A stretch of 64,000 nucleotides of DNA from Kalaharituber pfeilii (GCA_015179045.1 WHUZ01000007.1:1352501-1416500); one strand, 5' to 3'; positions 23,001 to 35,022 are shown, numbered from the stretch's first letter. Translations and numbers: made by a program. The notes: generated by a model from the letters alone, not told the origin.

Positions 23001-24200
23001 CTAACAAGTTAAATCATACTTTGGCTTCCCGTCATGCCCAAACACTCCCCAATGCTTCTCCACGCTGTTGTCCTTCTCAGCAGGCTTCCATTCCTCGTCG
23101 AAGGCCGAGAAGACTGTGCGTATATTGGTGTACTGTAAGCAATACTGCGCCTACTGTCGAGCTACTCAAATCACGCGGTAAAGCGGGGAATAGTTTCTCA
23201 AACTTACCAAAGACGTTGACACCCCAGTTGAGCATGGCGCAGATGGAGTCTTTCCAGTAGGTAGCGGCGTTTTTGGTCGATGGGACGGCATCTCCGAATT
23301 TGGCACCTCCGGTGGGCCAGTTGGTTTCCCCGACCCAGAAGTTGAAGTCGGTGGAGCCTTTGGTATCTTGGATGCGGTCGAGGGCCTCTGTGAAGGATTA
23401 GTGACGGAGAAGGTTATAAGGGATGGGGTGGACATACGCATGATGTCGTCAAAGAATGAGTGGCTGGAGTTGTCCATCCTTTGGCCTTGCCAGTAGCTGA
23501 ATGCGTTTGCAAGCCTGCCTCTACATGTCAGGGGCCCTGTTCTTGATAACTGACACTGGCAAAGTGTTTATTGTGGGACAACATACACAATGTCGCTAAC
23601 TTGGATCACATGCTGCGCCTCTCCCTCAATAATCTTATTCCAGGACTCTGCAAATCCAACAGGGACATTGTCGGCACCCAATTTCTTGAGGAGGCTTCGG
23701 ACATCCTCGAGCTTGGCAGCGAGTTCTTTCCCGGTCATGTCCTCGCGGTAAAGGGCTTCGGAGCCAACGGTGATGGCCATGATGTTGTCGGTGCCGTACT
23801 TGGGGATGTACTGCTCCAGTGCCTTCTTTTCGAGGTCGAAGTGGGCTTCGTCGTTGGGCCTGTGAGGGTGTGCTAATCAGCCACCAAATTTAATTGAGAC
23901 ACAGAGAATAAGAATGTTAGCCTACCAGACTCCCAAAACAATCTTAAATCCCTTCTTCACCACCGCAGGCATAACGTTCTGCATCGTATTGCAGTCGCTG
24001 GTGGCATAGGTTCGTATGACCTTGCTGTAGGGTGCCAGTATATCAAGGTCGGCCTCGAAGTCCGCTGTCTCCTTGCATTGCCCATCGGAGTTGCGTTTCA
24101 CGCCCAACGCGAATCCGAGTTGGCCAGCTGCGGACGCAAAGGGGAGGGTTGCGCTGAGGAGAAGGGAGCCCTTTAGGATGAAGGAGGAAAGTGAACGCAT
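23001..24200 (-). CDS. GH17 glucan beta-1,3-glucosidase / glucanosyltransferase (Bgl2 type)
   Basis: Five exons, 24200-23926, 23859-23587, 23514-23438, 23387-23208 and 23113-23001, give 305 residues. Residues 1-25 are a signal peptide (MRSLSSFILKGSLLLSATL, cleaved near SAAG). Family 17 signatures are ITVGSEALYR with the acid/base Glu at 126, NAFSYWQGQ, and FWVGETNWPTGG with the nucleophile Glu at 229. The C-terminus reads FSAFDEEWKPA, then KHWGVFGHDGKPKYDLTC. Enzymes of this type act in the fungal cell wall on beta-1,3-glucan by cleavage or transfer. Length and both catalytic residues match the family. The last acceptor (CGCACAG at 23120-23114) was chosen because it alone restores the FSAFDE frame from the donor at 23207. 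Confidence 0.9.
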
Positions 24201-24340
24201 TTTCGATGTTTGGTAGATCTAAGCAGTTGAAAAACAATGACGGTGGTTCAGACGGCAGAACGGGTATGAATAAATCCTTCAATAGAAAGTCCAGACGACA
24301 GAAAGGTATTGATGTGATTGTAAGGATCCCACGGGAACAG

Positions 24341-24346
24341 TTTATA
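24341..24346 (-). promoter_or_regulatory. TATA box of the GH17 gene
   Basis: TATAAA on the minus strand, about 141 bp before the ATG at 24200. Position and sequence fit a core promoter element; it is untested. Confidence 0.45.
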
Positions 24347-24424
24347 AGAGAAAGGATCTCTGGTTCAAGGTGCAGGTGCGAAATTAGGGGGACAGAGGCT
24401 CCGACACGCCAAGGCCTCTAGGGC

Positions 24425-25015
24425 GCCCTTTGCAGGTGCACGTTCCTGAGAAACATCCGTGACATAGTGCGGTAGGGGCCGCTTGGCGGGAACGGTGGTA
24501 AGTCAGCAAGAGACTGCGCCAGCGGCATGGTAGGATCTCGCGCATGAGATTGATAAGTGAGGAGACCCTGTCATGATCATCCTATTTGCAACAGGATTTT
24601 CAATATGCAAAGTGTCAAGGTAAGGTGTGCAGCACTGCTGCATGCCACCTTCCAGTATGCGAGTACCTACTCATTCTGGTTACGAGAGGTAACAGCAACA
24701 AGCAAAATACTAGGTTGTTATAATGCACGTGACTATAAAATCTGGGGCGAAGTCAGTTATCCTAGGTTGTCACAGCTACAAAAAAACAGGGGCCTATCGG
24801 TACAGTAACCTATTGCCCGCGAGGCAGCATGCGAAGAGTACCTGCCCTACAAAAGAATGAACATAATGTAGCTATCTAACAAGCAGTCATATTCCTAATA
24901 ATCAACTAATAAGTCAGGGCCCTTGAAACACCAAGAAGCAACCCGCACTTTATATTCATTACCCTAGTGATAGAACTCGGTGAGACCGCAGTCAATCAAT
25001 TGTAGCTAATTTGAA
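24425..25015. other. Intergenic, no gene seen
   Basis: No supported frame. Sequence composition resembles the neighbouring relic zone. Confidence 0.4.
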
Positions 25016-25304
25016 TTCACCTCTCCATCAATGATTGCTCTCGGTGAAATGATCCAATAGAAGTCAAAAGTTGAGATGGTCCACCTTCCACCTTTCGTGA
25101 TCGATCATTAACATTGTGCAGTTTGATATCTCGGTGCATGATATCCTTACTATGACAGAAATCCAAAGGCTGCAAAAATGTTAGACCATAATCACTCAGC
25201 ATCAGAGGCAAGACTCTAATCTTTAAGAGCTCAAAGATGTAATATCAAAACGTCATAGCCCTCAGATTTCGATAATGAGTTCAGAAGCAGGTATTGTTAA
25301 TGTA
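25016..25304 (-). pseudogene. Casein kinase 2 alpha pseudogene fragment
   Basis: The minus strand from 25304 translates, with frame changes, to the CK2-alpha catalytic centre: YINNTCF, a stop, THYRNLR, a shift, YYIFELLK, an intron-like gap ending in TTTTTGCAG, LDFCHS, then IMHRDIKLHN, another shift and MIDHER. In the family the loop reads IMHRDVKPHNVMID, so the order and content fit CK2-alpha rather than kinases in general. At least two stops and two frameshifts are present, and both kinase ends are missing. The intron remnant shows it came from genomic DNA, not a retrocopy. An A18 run plus a GA repeat lies just upstream (about 25338-25370). Confidence 0.75.
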
Positions 25305-25334
25305 CTTTCAAGTTCTTTAACAAAAGAGAAAGAG

Positions 25335-25366
<32 letters not shown>

Positions 25367-26075
25367 GAGACAGAGAAATCCATTTTTCCTAGTTAATCAG
25401 TATTGTAGGAGTATGTGTCTAGAGGATAGCGAGGCCTCACAGAAGCAGGGCCACAATTGGTCACCACACCTTGAGACTGTCATTTTTCGAGTTAACCACC
25501 GATGTTGGTTCCACCTTTCACCTTACCAGTGTCTTCCTCAACTGCTTGATATAATGCTATGATGTGATTGATATCCTTTGCTATCTCTTTTAGATTTTCA
25601 TTCTGCTTGATAAGCATGCTAATTAGTATATCTTGTTGGCTGCAATGAGTTTAATCAAGTCTCCTTGGGTCAAGTTCTTGACATCCTTATTACTGAGATC
25701 GTTGGGAATGACTACCTAGTTGGTGATAGCGGACATTCTTGCCCTTATTTGAATGTGGAAGTAGTGAGTGTTCCGGATTGCCAGCGAGCCTCTCACACCC
25801 TTGGCAGAGACCCTTAAAGCTATGATAGATAACAGGGGCTGGTTAAGAGACTACTGGTCGTTGTCAATCAGAAAGCTAAAAGCGATGCATCCTTTTGCTT
25901 AGGCGGGGCACAGCATTCTAGCGTAAAATGAAATTTACATTTCACATTTCAGGACCTTCCCAAGCGAAAATCTCTCGCGAGAGCACGTGGACAGCTTTAG
26001 CTTCTAAACAACAGAATATGAGTCCCAGCTCGGAATCGGGCCGGGCCAGTACTGTACTGGCAGAGGGTAGAGGTG
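25305..26075. other. Relic zone, no gene supported
   Basis: An A18(GA)n tract lies near 25338-25370. On the minus strand, 25500-25700 can be read as a broken frame with a coiled-coil-like stretch (IKQNENLKEIAKDINHI) crossed by stops and shifts. I could not assign it to a family. Confidence 0.35.
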
Positions 26076-26225
26076 ACCCTGGCTATGATGAGCCTCTTTT
26101 TAGTGAAGACCTGGCTATAGTGAAGGGATAGCCGAGATTCTTTGTGTACACAGGTAAAGAAAGTGCCCTCGCTATAGTGAAAACTGGTTATAGTGGAGAA
26201 AATCGGTCGAATTCTTGGGCTGCAT
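26076..26225. mobile_element. Fragment related to the 5.5-kb MITE
   Basis: It starts with ACCCTGGCTATGATGAG, like the MITE end at 5535, and carries repeated CTATAGTGAA motifs. It ends with a ~60-bp stretch that is the reverse complement of the sub-terminal part at 5546-5610 (shared core GAAAATCGGTCG). No right-hand terminus is visible, so it is a partial or rearranged copy. A run of about 28 A follows at 26281-26308. Confidence 0.5.
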
Positions 26226-27110
26226 TATTGCCATGGTCACCTGCCCTGCCATGGCGAACAGCTGCACGCGGGGTCACGTGACAAAAAAAAAAAAAAAAAA
26301 AAAAAAAAGGCCATGGTCACCTGTATATCGGCCGTAACATTCCGCTCCATTGCGGATTGAGCTTAACAGCCGTGGCTGGTGTGACACTCCTTAATACATG
26401 TTACTGTGCTGCTAATGCCTGGGAGCCTTGCTGAGGAGCGGTTGGGTAGGATGCTGTCGAAAGTTCTTGGTCTGAGTGATGAACCAAGCGTTTTCTGTCT
26501 ATTACTTACTGCATGAGAGAATGTATGTCAGATGATGAAGTAAAGGTCCTCCGAACCTCAGTAACCCCTTCCTTCCCGGCTCACATCTCGCAGTGGACTA
26601 CAGCAGAGTCTAGTCTGGAGTAGAGTCCTCATTCCCTGCCTCCCGATTGGGCATAGCGCCAACGACAAACCAGACTTACAAGTCTGGTTGGCGCTCAAGC
26701 CCGTTGTTGTTAGGTACAGTATGATACTCGATACTATAGCAGAAAACTGTAGTTGCTACCTGCATCAGGAAAAATATTTTATTGCACCTATGTGTTCGGA
26801 CATATGTGCGGCAGGGTGCAAACTGCTTAATCAGGATGCCCATACCTTGGATCACACGCAACCGACTGGAACCTCCAACATCAGGGATACAACTGACTAA
26901 GCCAGCTAATGTCAGGATGCAATTGAATAGGTTTCTAGCATGAGGGTGTAACTTGCTAGAGTTAAGAGTCTTGAGGATGGAAATTGCTTGCTGTCGCGCC
27001 TTGGCGCCACGATATGGTGAACACGTGAGCAGATCTAGCAGCAGCATCTGCCTTAGAAACAGAGATTATTAACAGCTAATACATATTAATCCATCCGTTG
27101 TTTCTTCCTC
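26226..27110. other. Relic zone, no gene supported
   Basis: A homopolymer A run, then unclassified DNA. A minus-strand frame at 26676-27047 (KARQQAISILKTLN segment) looks protein-like, but I could not place it in a family and it lacks flanking support. Confidence 0.35.
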
Positions 27111-28134
27111 CACATCGATAACAGCGGCGCTGGATATCCGAAACCTGGGTGCTGCCGGATACAAGGGGTTTGTCTTTTGCTTGTTCGGTGGCGGGGTTCA
27201 CAGAGTTCATTGCATCGGAGATTGCATTATCTTTGGCGGCAGGTCGGCGAAGCGGACATTAGAAGAGGCGGTAGTCCTTCTATCCGCAAACGAAGCATGT
27301 TCCTGTTGCCCAGCACCACTTCTTTTCTTCGGTAGAGAGCTTAGGTCGATTAGCAAACAAGTCCATAGAGCGTTGCGCCTCCTGGAGTGTAGAACCGGTC
27401 GGAGGTAGTGGTCATGGTCGTGGTCGTGGTCGTGGTAGCGACTGCAGGCCGTGTTGTTGATCGCGGGTTTGGTCGATTGGGCGCTTGCTGGTATTGCGGA
27501 TTCAGGTGACCGTCAATGAGAGCTCACTGGCCTGATTCATAAGCTCTTGCATGGCCTTTGCTTCTGGACAATAAATCATATCTCGCCGTAGGTTCGTTGA
27601 CAGCCCTAATTCAAACTGTTCTATCTTCACCTCTTCGTTCCAGGGGACGATGCCACTAAGACGTTAGAATTCGACTACGTAAGTCGGTACATCTTTGTTG
27701 TCTTATTTGAGTGCTCTTAGCTGTCGAGCGGCCGTTCCTTGAGGGTCAGGGTCACCGAATGCTGGGTCTAATACTCCGAAGAGTTCATTGACAGAGTTCA
27801 GGGTAAAACTGTCAAGTTGAATATATGGTTGCATTTGGTGGAGGGCTTTCCCTTCAAGCAGGCCTATAATGTATGGGACCTTCGAATTCTCAGCTGGGAA
27901 GAGTTTGGCATTTCCGGTAAGTTTCAAGACGACCATGTTCTTGAAAGTCGAGACCATCTCGGTTACCATTGAAACTAGTAGGTCTTCGATTTTGGCTGTT
28001 CGCACAGGAGTTGGGAGGGTAGTGGTGGTGGCAGCAACAATAGCGGCAGTGGCGGTGGTCATCAGGACAGGAGCGGGAGCTGGAGCTGGATTTCGAGGTA
28101 CGGCTGGCTCGTCGAAGTTGAGTTCGAAGGTCAC
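27111..28134 (-). mobile_element. Ty3/Gypsy-like retrotransposon gag remnant, RIP-like decay
   Basis: From 28134 the minus strand reads an Ala/Pro/Thr-rich start, then the core of a gag capsid (LLEGKALHQMQPYI, then FGDPDPQGTAARQLRALK). A zinc-knuckle region follows near 27300-27256. Several stops interrupt the frame, and they sit where Gln is expected: TAA right after RALK, TAG after CFVCG and TAA after RLF. The knuckle His position is TAC (Tyr). All of these are C-to-T changes at CpA on the coding strand, the pattern left by repeat-induced point mutation. No LTR, protease, reverse transcriptase or integrase remains. It is non-functional. Confidence 0.75.
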
Positions 28135-29558
28135 TGTTAGCGTTCACCCCGATGCGGCGAGTCGGTGCGGGCCCGTATGTGCACGGCGAGGCTCGGTGTC
28201 TTGCCAAGAGTCGGTGTCTGTTGAGCAGCGCGCGCCACATGAATAATCCCGAGATTAGAGTCGGCTCGGCGTGTGAGCTGAGTAGTACGCGCGCGCTGCA
28301 GACACCGCCTCGACTCGAGAAGGGATTGGATTCGTTTTATCCACATCTTAATTATGATCTCATTGGCCACAAACAATCAAGAGAACCGATATCCAATTTA
28401 TCCAGATAAGGATACTTGTTATGGGTATGAGGCCAACGCGGGGGCTGCACCTTTGAGATAAGAGTGCATTAAGCTAAATCTCATGTTTGGCGGCAGCAAC
28501 GGCAGAGCCGCAGCGGAACCAACCACCATGCTCCTATGATCGTGCCAATTGTTTATCATCAGGTTTTCAATCTCTCCTATCTTATAATTATTCTGTAATA
28601 TCAAACACCGATACTCGCTTCAACCCCTGCTATCGCCCAAGACCTCCTTTTACGAGCTGGGATGCAGCTGAATCTAGGTCGGCTGCTGCTGCAACCTCGG
28701 AAGCGCGAATGGGAGGCCTCATCGCCCTAGTTGTTGGGAGCTCCAGCCATGCTTCCAAAATTACCCTGCAGCATCACATTCCGGAATCTCGCATCGCAGC
28801 GGTTAGCAGCGCCTTAGAGAGAGAATGCATGCTCTCTGCCTGCAGCTTACCTGTGGAGATACGTCCAGTTAGCCAGCCCCACAGCTATACTGTGTTATCA
28901 ATCTGACTTCCTGTTCTTATCAAGTGACCCCCATTAGGGAGCTTATTACCGGTATCGCAGATAGCCATGCAGCTGGCCCGGCTAAAGAACCCTTATGCTT
29001 CTGTCGTCAAGCCCAAAACTACTGCAGAATCAACCCTATGATACTCCAGCCGCTCCTCCTCCCGTGACGAGGATACCTCCTCCGGCAGTAGCCTCCTCCT
29101 TGTTCCCAGCCTCGAGTAATCTTACTCCTCCCACCAGGTTGTTGAACTCACTTTAGTCTCCTTTGCTCACTCGTCCTTATCTTCAACGTTCTCCCCGCTC
29201 AATCTCTTACAGTTCATCATCACACTTACCTCTTCAAGTTTCTCAAGACATTTCCGGAAATTTCTCTCTATTTTAACATAATAAACCATTATTAGCTTTC
29301 CCTCTATACGGCTCTCTTGATTCACCGTAGAATACACAATTATCCCCGTTAGGTACGTCATTTCCGCTGAGAAATACCACCGCAGTCAGCGGCCCGTCAA
29401 CCCCGTTCACTGCTCCGTGTAGTCCGCCCTAAACCTCCGTTTCTCCCATAGTCAACTTCCCAACACTCCTCATGCAACTTAATCTCATCTTTATATCCTG
29501 CGATTATTTCTCTAATCCTCGAAATTATCATCACAGACACACAACCAAAATATTAAAC
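28135..29558. other. Flank of the gag relic and promoter side of next gene
   Basis: 28140-28420 could hold LTR or leader remnants of the gag element, but I could not find paired LTRs or a primer-binding site. The rest has scattered short frames without recognisable content. Confidence 0.4.
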
Positions 29559-30024
29559 ATGTCGTTACCACTCTCTACCGCTACTCGCGCTACTCTCGCC
29601 CTTGCCCGCAAGTCTGCCCTGCTTGCGCACGTCTCATCCACTGCTGCCACCGCTGCAAACACCAGCTCCACCCTTCCAATTACCGACAGTGGCTCTGGGC
29701 CCAGTGTATCTTCAGTGTCAACCTCAACTTTCTTGCTAGCGTCACTCGCAGCTAAGAAATCGGCTCAAGCGGCCGCCTCAAAGAAACACTCATTGCCAGA
29801 CGACCAAGCAGCAGAGGCCCATGATTATGTAAAAGCTGTCATCCAAAGCACGAAGCAGCCCCGCGCTGCAGATGTACGTATTCTACATTGAACATCGACT
29901 TTTTAATATCAATTGCATTCGCTCGTAGAAGATCCTTGCTAATATGTACCAACAACTTAGGCCTAAACGACCCAAATGTTGTATTCTAATGGGCCAGCAG
30001 GAACTGCTTCGGTGGCCCAAATGA
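29559..30024 (+). CDS. Small Ala/Ser-rich protein of unknown function
   Basis: Exon 1 (29559-29873) starts at an ATG after a CA-rich leader and gives an Ala/Ser/Thr-rich segment, then KKSAQAAASKKHSLPDD and EAHDYVKAVIQST. A 55-nt GTACGT...CGTAG intron leads to exon 2 (29929-30024), which adds ILANMYQQLRPKRP and ends RWPK. Total 136 residues. Without splicing the frame stops six codons past the donor. Codon use and the steady composition look coding, but I do not recognise the family and see no signal peptide or membrane helix. It may be a nuclear or cytosolic small protein. Moderate support only. Confidence 0.45.
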
Positions 30025-30865
30025 GCTATGCTTAACACGGCAATCTACACGAGTTCACACTAGACGTAGGGCACACCATTACTTGAATCGTACCGCTTTT
30101 CGAGCTTTATCATATGCAATTATATCCCCTTTGCATCTTATCATGTTTCAGGGCACAGAGCTAGGCTTTCTAATGTAATGAGTTATTCTCTCAAGTTATA
30201 TTTTTTTTTTTGGACCGGAACTTTGTGTTCTTTGTTTTGATTATTCCTTGTTACATCTGCATGCTTATAAACGGGACGGATTCGATATCACTCATACCTT
30301 GTTTTTTTTTTTTCATCTATCCTAAGCTCAACTTTTTTTCCTAGTCCATATTGTTTGGTCATATTCTCGGCTGTGATTAATATCATTTGGAGTGTTTGTA
30401 CAATGATGGGCTTCTATGGGTCTGCTGCATATTTTTTCTATGCGTTTTTGCGATTTCTCTGGTTAATGAAGCGAGTTGCTATATAAATACACTGGTTAAA
30501 ACTCTTTGAGAATTTCATGTTGCGCTTGTATATCTCATCGCGGGTTGGTGAATTTCGACAGCGTGCGTTTTATTGGTACCATATCAGCATTGAAGCTTGT
30601 TCAAAAGCCCCTTATTCGAACGTGTGCGCCCAAGTATGCGTGAGTTACATACCTCGTATGGACCTACGTTTGCACTTATAGCCCCGCCGGAGGCGGTTCG
30701 AGTACTTGTACTTATATACCGTATCATGCCAACTGTACATGCTGATCTATACACCAAGTCACGATGCCCATACTGCTCCCATTTGCCCAAGAATATACAA
30801 TGAGAAAAAAAAAGAAAAAGCCAAAAAAGAAAAATCTATCTGGTAATCTAAATCCCTCTTGCGAA

Positions 30866-30896
<31 letters not shown>

Positions 30897-30934
30897 AGGC
30901 CCAAAATATACGCCACGGTTCTTCGCCCTTTCTA
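30025..30934. other. Intergenic, T-rich, no gene seen
   Basis: Long T-rich stretches (30200-30360) and A runs (30803-30830, 30869-30891). It serves as 3' flank for the gene on the left and for ECO1 on the right. Confidence 0.5.
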
Positions 30935-32660
30935 CTACCTTTCCTTATCTATATACACCGCCCACCCTCCCCTTATAGCTACTCCTCCCTCCTTCCCACA
31001 ATTCCCAGCATCCCCACCCCCCTTACCTTTGCTCCACCACCCCTCCGCCAGCTCGCTCCCCATCTCCGTCGTCTGACTAAATGCAACCCTCTCCCTCTCC
31101 ACTGCCATTCCATAAATAAAGTTCTCTCTCGCTACCTCTATCAGCCTCATCGCAATCCCTCGTCTACGATATACAGAACACGTCCAGATGTGAGAAATGC
31201 CAAGGATGGCGGGATGAGGAGTAGGGGAGAGGGTGAGAGTTGTTCGGGAGTTGGGGTTTGGGTCTTTGATGTTGTGTGGGCCATTGGGAGGGGAGGTGGT
31301 GGATGAGAGGGAAGGGGAGCTGGTGGAGGGGAAAGGGCAAAAGGTAACCGTATAAGCCCTCTTGATCCTCTCCGTCAAGCACAACCCCACGCACTTCCGC
31401 CCAATCACGTATAGGTACACCTTGAACCTCCCTCCTGCCCCACCCGCTCCACCTCCAACACCATCTCCAACGCCACTCCATAGCTCCCCCTCCCCTATCT
31501 CCCCACACCCCAATTCCCCATCCACCACCTCCATCACCTCCTTCACCTTCCTCCTCTCCCCCGCCTCGCTCCCTCGATCCACCGTCACCACAACCTCCTT
31601 CGTCTTACTATCCTTTACCACACAAGACCACACCACTCTGGACGTCGGTCCGACACGAAAATCTATACCACCAACGCGCTTCGCGTGGAAGCGACGATGC
31701 AAGGAAGAGTCTTCAGGGGAACAAGGGATGTAAGACATTAAGCACTCTTTGCATGTTTGGCGGAGGGGCGGGCCGAGGTCGAGGTGGAGTTGCATGAGCT
31801 TGGTGTTGGCATTTAGGGAGTCCGCGGCGGGCTTAGGGCGCTTTTTGCGACGGAGTACGGGGTGGTGAGGCAGTGGGGCGGGGCTGATGGGGGACTAGGG
31901 GTAGTTGTAGGCGTGGGTGTGCGGGATCGGGTTCGAGATTTTGGTAGTGGCTGTAAAGTGGGAGACAATGAAGAGAGGTGTGACACAGGAATTGCTGGTT
32001 TTGTTGGTTCCAGAGGTGTAGTTCCAATACAACTCGTTGCAGGTGTAGCTGTATTTGGGCTTGTCTCTCCGTCCTCACTCGACCCACTCCCACTCCCCGT
32101 GCCAATGCGTTCCACTTTCTTCGCTCCGCCTCCCAGCCTTTTGAAGTATACCTCAATAGTTCCCCTCTTCGGCACCTTGCTTCCAATTACATTCCCATTT
32201 CCCCTCGTAGCCAGAGCCGACATCTCCGTCCTCCCCACTCCTACTTTCACAGGCATATTCTCCTTCTTCTCACGCTCTACCTTCCCTACTTCCTCCCCCT
32301 CTTTTCCCTCCTTCAGCCCCGATATAGCCACTGACGGAGAACTTGGAGGCACTATTGTCGACATCGACCCCTCTCTCCCCTTCACTAGCCCAATTCCAAA
32401 CTTATCACCCGAATCCGCAGACAACTCGTCTGAGAACAACGACCTATCCTCGATCCATGCAATTTCACTTTCGCTCTTTGTTTCATTATGAGCATCTTCA
32501 TCAAGTTCCGGCTCGCTTCGTCGCTGGCGCTTTTGTAGTCGTCCATAAGTATGTGTAGAGTTTGGTGGCCGTCTGTTCCAGCATAAATGTCAGTAGATGC
32601 TAGATTTGAGGGATGTGGAATCGAAACATACCTCCGTATAGGCTGTTCCCGTACATTCAT
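30935..32660 (-). CDS. eco1: Cohesin acetyltransferase Eco1/Eso1
   Basis: Proposed exons are 32660-32632, 32572-31987 and 31894-30935, about 524 residues. Splicing the first intron (59 nt, GTATGT...ACAG) creates THTYGRLQKRQRRSE, the conserved basic start of fungal Eco1, and later RGTIEVYFKRL resembles its PIP-like box. Exon 3 carries MQLHLDLGPP, then a C2H2 finger (Cys 253 and 256, His 271 and 275), and the acetyltransferase core with ISHIWTCSVYRRRGIAMRLI and ERVAFSQTTEMG. Eco1 acetylates Smc3 during S phase to set cohesion. The second intron (donor GTGTCA at 31986) is the least certain part. It was chosen because the exon-3 frame has a stop at 31895. Start ATGs at 32735 and 32696 are also in frame. 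A Gly/Val-rich insert in the acetyltransferase half is unusual. Confidence 0.85.
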
Positions 32661-32721
32661 TGCGGTTGCAGACGGTATATAAGTCGGGTTGCACATAGGT
32701 TGCAATGATTGCGGTAGGAAG

Positions 32722-32727
32722 ACGCGT
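32722..32727. promoter_or_regulatory. ACGCGT (MCB/MBF-type) site at ECO1
   Basis: The palindrome ACGCGT lies 62 bp upstream of the preferred ECO1 start at 32660. In yeasts this is the MBF site of G1/S genes. If the real start were 32735 the site would be coding. Confidence 0.4.
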
Positions 32728-32735
32728 CTTGTCAT

Positions 32736-35022
32736 TAAATGACATTCTTGGCGCGTTCATGAATTTTGAGGCCACGTGATATGCGTAATTACCACCATAT
32801 TAGGAAATTTATTATCCTTGACACTATGAAGACTCACTCTATCTTGCCGATGTAATAAAGATCCAGGTAGGATGCACTCGAAACTGGATCTAGCGCAAGC
32901 CACTTCATTCTCATTATGTTCTTCCTAGTAATATTATAAATGTAAAACGTATGTAAACAACATGGTCATCACAGGCCCCAAAGCCTCCTTCGCCGAATGA
33001 TCATGCGATCGATGTATTTGGGTCATATGATAAGGGTGGATCTCGAGAGTACGGGGGATGTCCATGGGGTCAAGTTATAGCCTGTATTACGCATAGCTAT
33101 ACATAGCATTACCTTATCAATCTTTCGAATGAAGGCGATACCAGTGACAATTTTTTACTTCCCTTGTGCACTCTAAATGGGGAAGACTCACAACCAGGCC
33201 AGAAGACTCGAATGAGGAGCGTCATTTAGATGTACTCGAGAGTGAGGGGGGATATTGCGGGCTGCTGCCACCAGACTGCCGGGTTCCTGGGGTTGTGGAG
33301 ATTCGAGGCTGTTTCGATGCTCCGATGCTCCGATGCTATGCATGAGATTTCTGGATGCGGCCCAAGACTACTTTCCTGTTTGTTCATTTGGTTTATACAC
33401 ATTAAACACGGCAAGCCACAAATAAGCCATGGTCAAAGAATGGTGCATCAGGACCTGTGCTGGGAGCTGGCACAAGCTTTCTATGCGGCAAGCGCAAGTG
33501 AGCTTGCGCGATCGCGCTGCAGGGCATGTAGCACGTGGCGTGCTAGTCTAGTTGGGCGTTGATCAGGGCTGCTACGTCAGCTTCAGGGTCCAGGTCATAT
33601 GGCCCTCGTGGCTTTCGTTGCGACGATCGCGGCCGCGCGGCGATGATCACATCTTTCCTTTTAATTCAGTCTAATTTATATATTTATTATTTTTATTTGC
33701 GAGGCTTGAGCCTAAGCGATGTTGATGATGCTAGCTAGAGGCTTGGGTTGTGAAGCTTCATGCGTTGGTCATAGGGTATCTGTGTGTCTACGGCATGGCG
33801 AATGGCAGACATGGCGGGGCGGCGGCAGAACTCGAGAGCTAGCTTGAATGTCTCGGACACGGAGCGAGTACTGCGGATTCCCGGGCCGTGAAAAAGGCAA
33901 ACAGAGTCACGGTATCGTAGTGATATCAATAGGGTCACGGGTGTCTGGAATGGCCTGTGGGTTGGTTGGGGAGAGGTGAGTAATGGTTCAGCCTTGAGGC
34001 ACAGGTGACAGATGATGTATGAGCTGGCAGAGCGCAAGGGATCTCAAGATACCAGTGCCACTGACAGGACTGTTTCATAGCGCCTGGTTCATTGGTACGG
34101 TCACAGTGCTGTTCAGCATTTGTCTTATCCTTCTGCTGTTGCCTAGCAGCCTGCTGTACCTGGGTGCTTGCTGCCTGGCCTGAGCCTGGGAGGCACTGCC
34201 TCCCCCGCATACCGCCACGGTGCTCAGCAGAATGCCTTCTCAAATGTGCAACAAATGTCGATTTCTAAGCCATTATACTTATCACCGGTACCATTGTAGA
34301 ATTCTAAGATGTCGTGTGCTCGCTTGCTAAAGGCAGGTGCACATCCCATGGGCACAATGAAAGCATAGCAGAGCCTCTCAATACCGTGGATACCGATATT
34401 GGGATGGTTACGCAGCATAGCCCTAGGGACATATATACGAATAGAAGAACCCAACCGACGCAACGCAAGTCCAATGGGACGTATGCCGGAATACTGGAAT
34501 ACGCGTATCTGAAGGCTTACTCTTTCTGGAATTACGTACGTGCGTGAAAAGGGAATGAGATTGAGAGCTGATACTTTATCTGAACCTGCCGAACAAGCGA
34601 ATAGGGCCTATACCTCTCACGTACTGAGTTCTGATAAATACTCTACCATCTGGCCTGGCTATTTCTTCGACACATTAACTGATTGTGTGTTAATGGACGT
34701 CGATGAATTCTGAATTGTGAAGTTCTCCAACAGGATACGAGCTTAATTTTCATTCCGCGGCGCCTGTGGTTATTGGCTGGTTTGGTCATTCGGGGTCACA
34801 ATAGAGGTGCGCATTGAAGCGAGATAGGTAAGACTGATTCTATAATACAAGAGATAACAAAGACTGACTTTCCTACTAGACTCAATAGCTAGTAGTCTGT
34901 GGAGCATTAAGCGTGCAGACAAGCAAGGGATTTGATTGTACTGGGCTAGAGCTGGGTTGATAACTCCCCACTTCCTCTCATTTTCCTTCCACAAACTTCC
35001 GCCTATCTACTATTCATTCTCA
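32736..35022. other. 2.3-kb intergenic, no gene supported
   Basis: GCTCCGAT occurs as a short direct repeat near 33317-33335. Frames at 33230-33562, 33735-34243 and 34224-34463 have no recognisable content and overlap one another. The right end is the promoter of the hydrolase. Confidence 0.45.

Noticed and set aside
24560..24810. 83-residue plus frame
   Set aside because: No recognisable content or splice partner, and it lies in a decayed region.
27181..27408. Plus-strand frame with several Cys, at first sight a zinc-finger protein
   Set aside because: It is the antisense of the decayed gag zinc-knuckle region, which explains the sequence better.
28135..28420. LTR of the gag element
   Set aside because: I could not find a matching second LTR, TG...CA ends or a tRNA primer site, so only the gag relic is reported.
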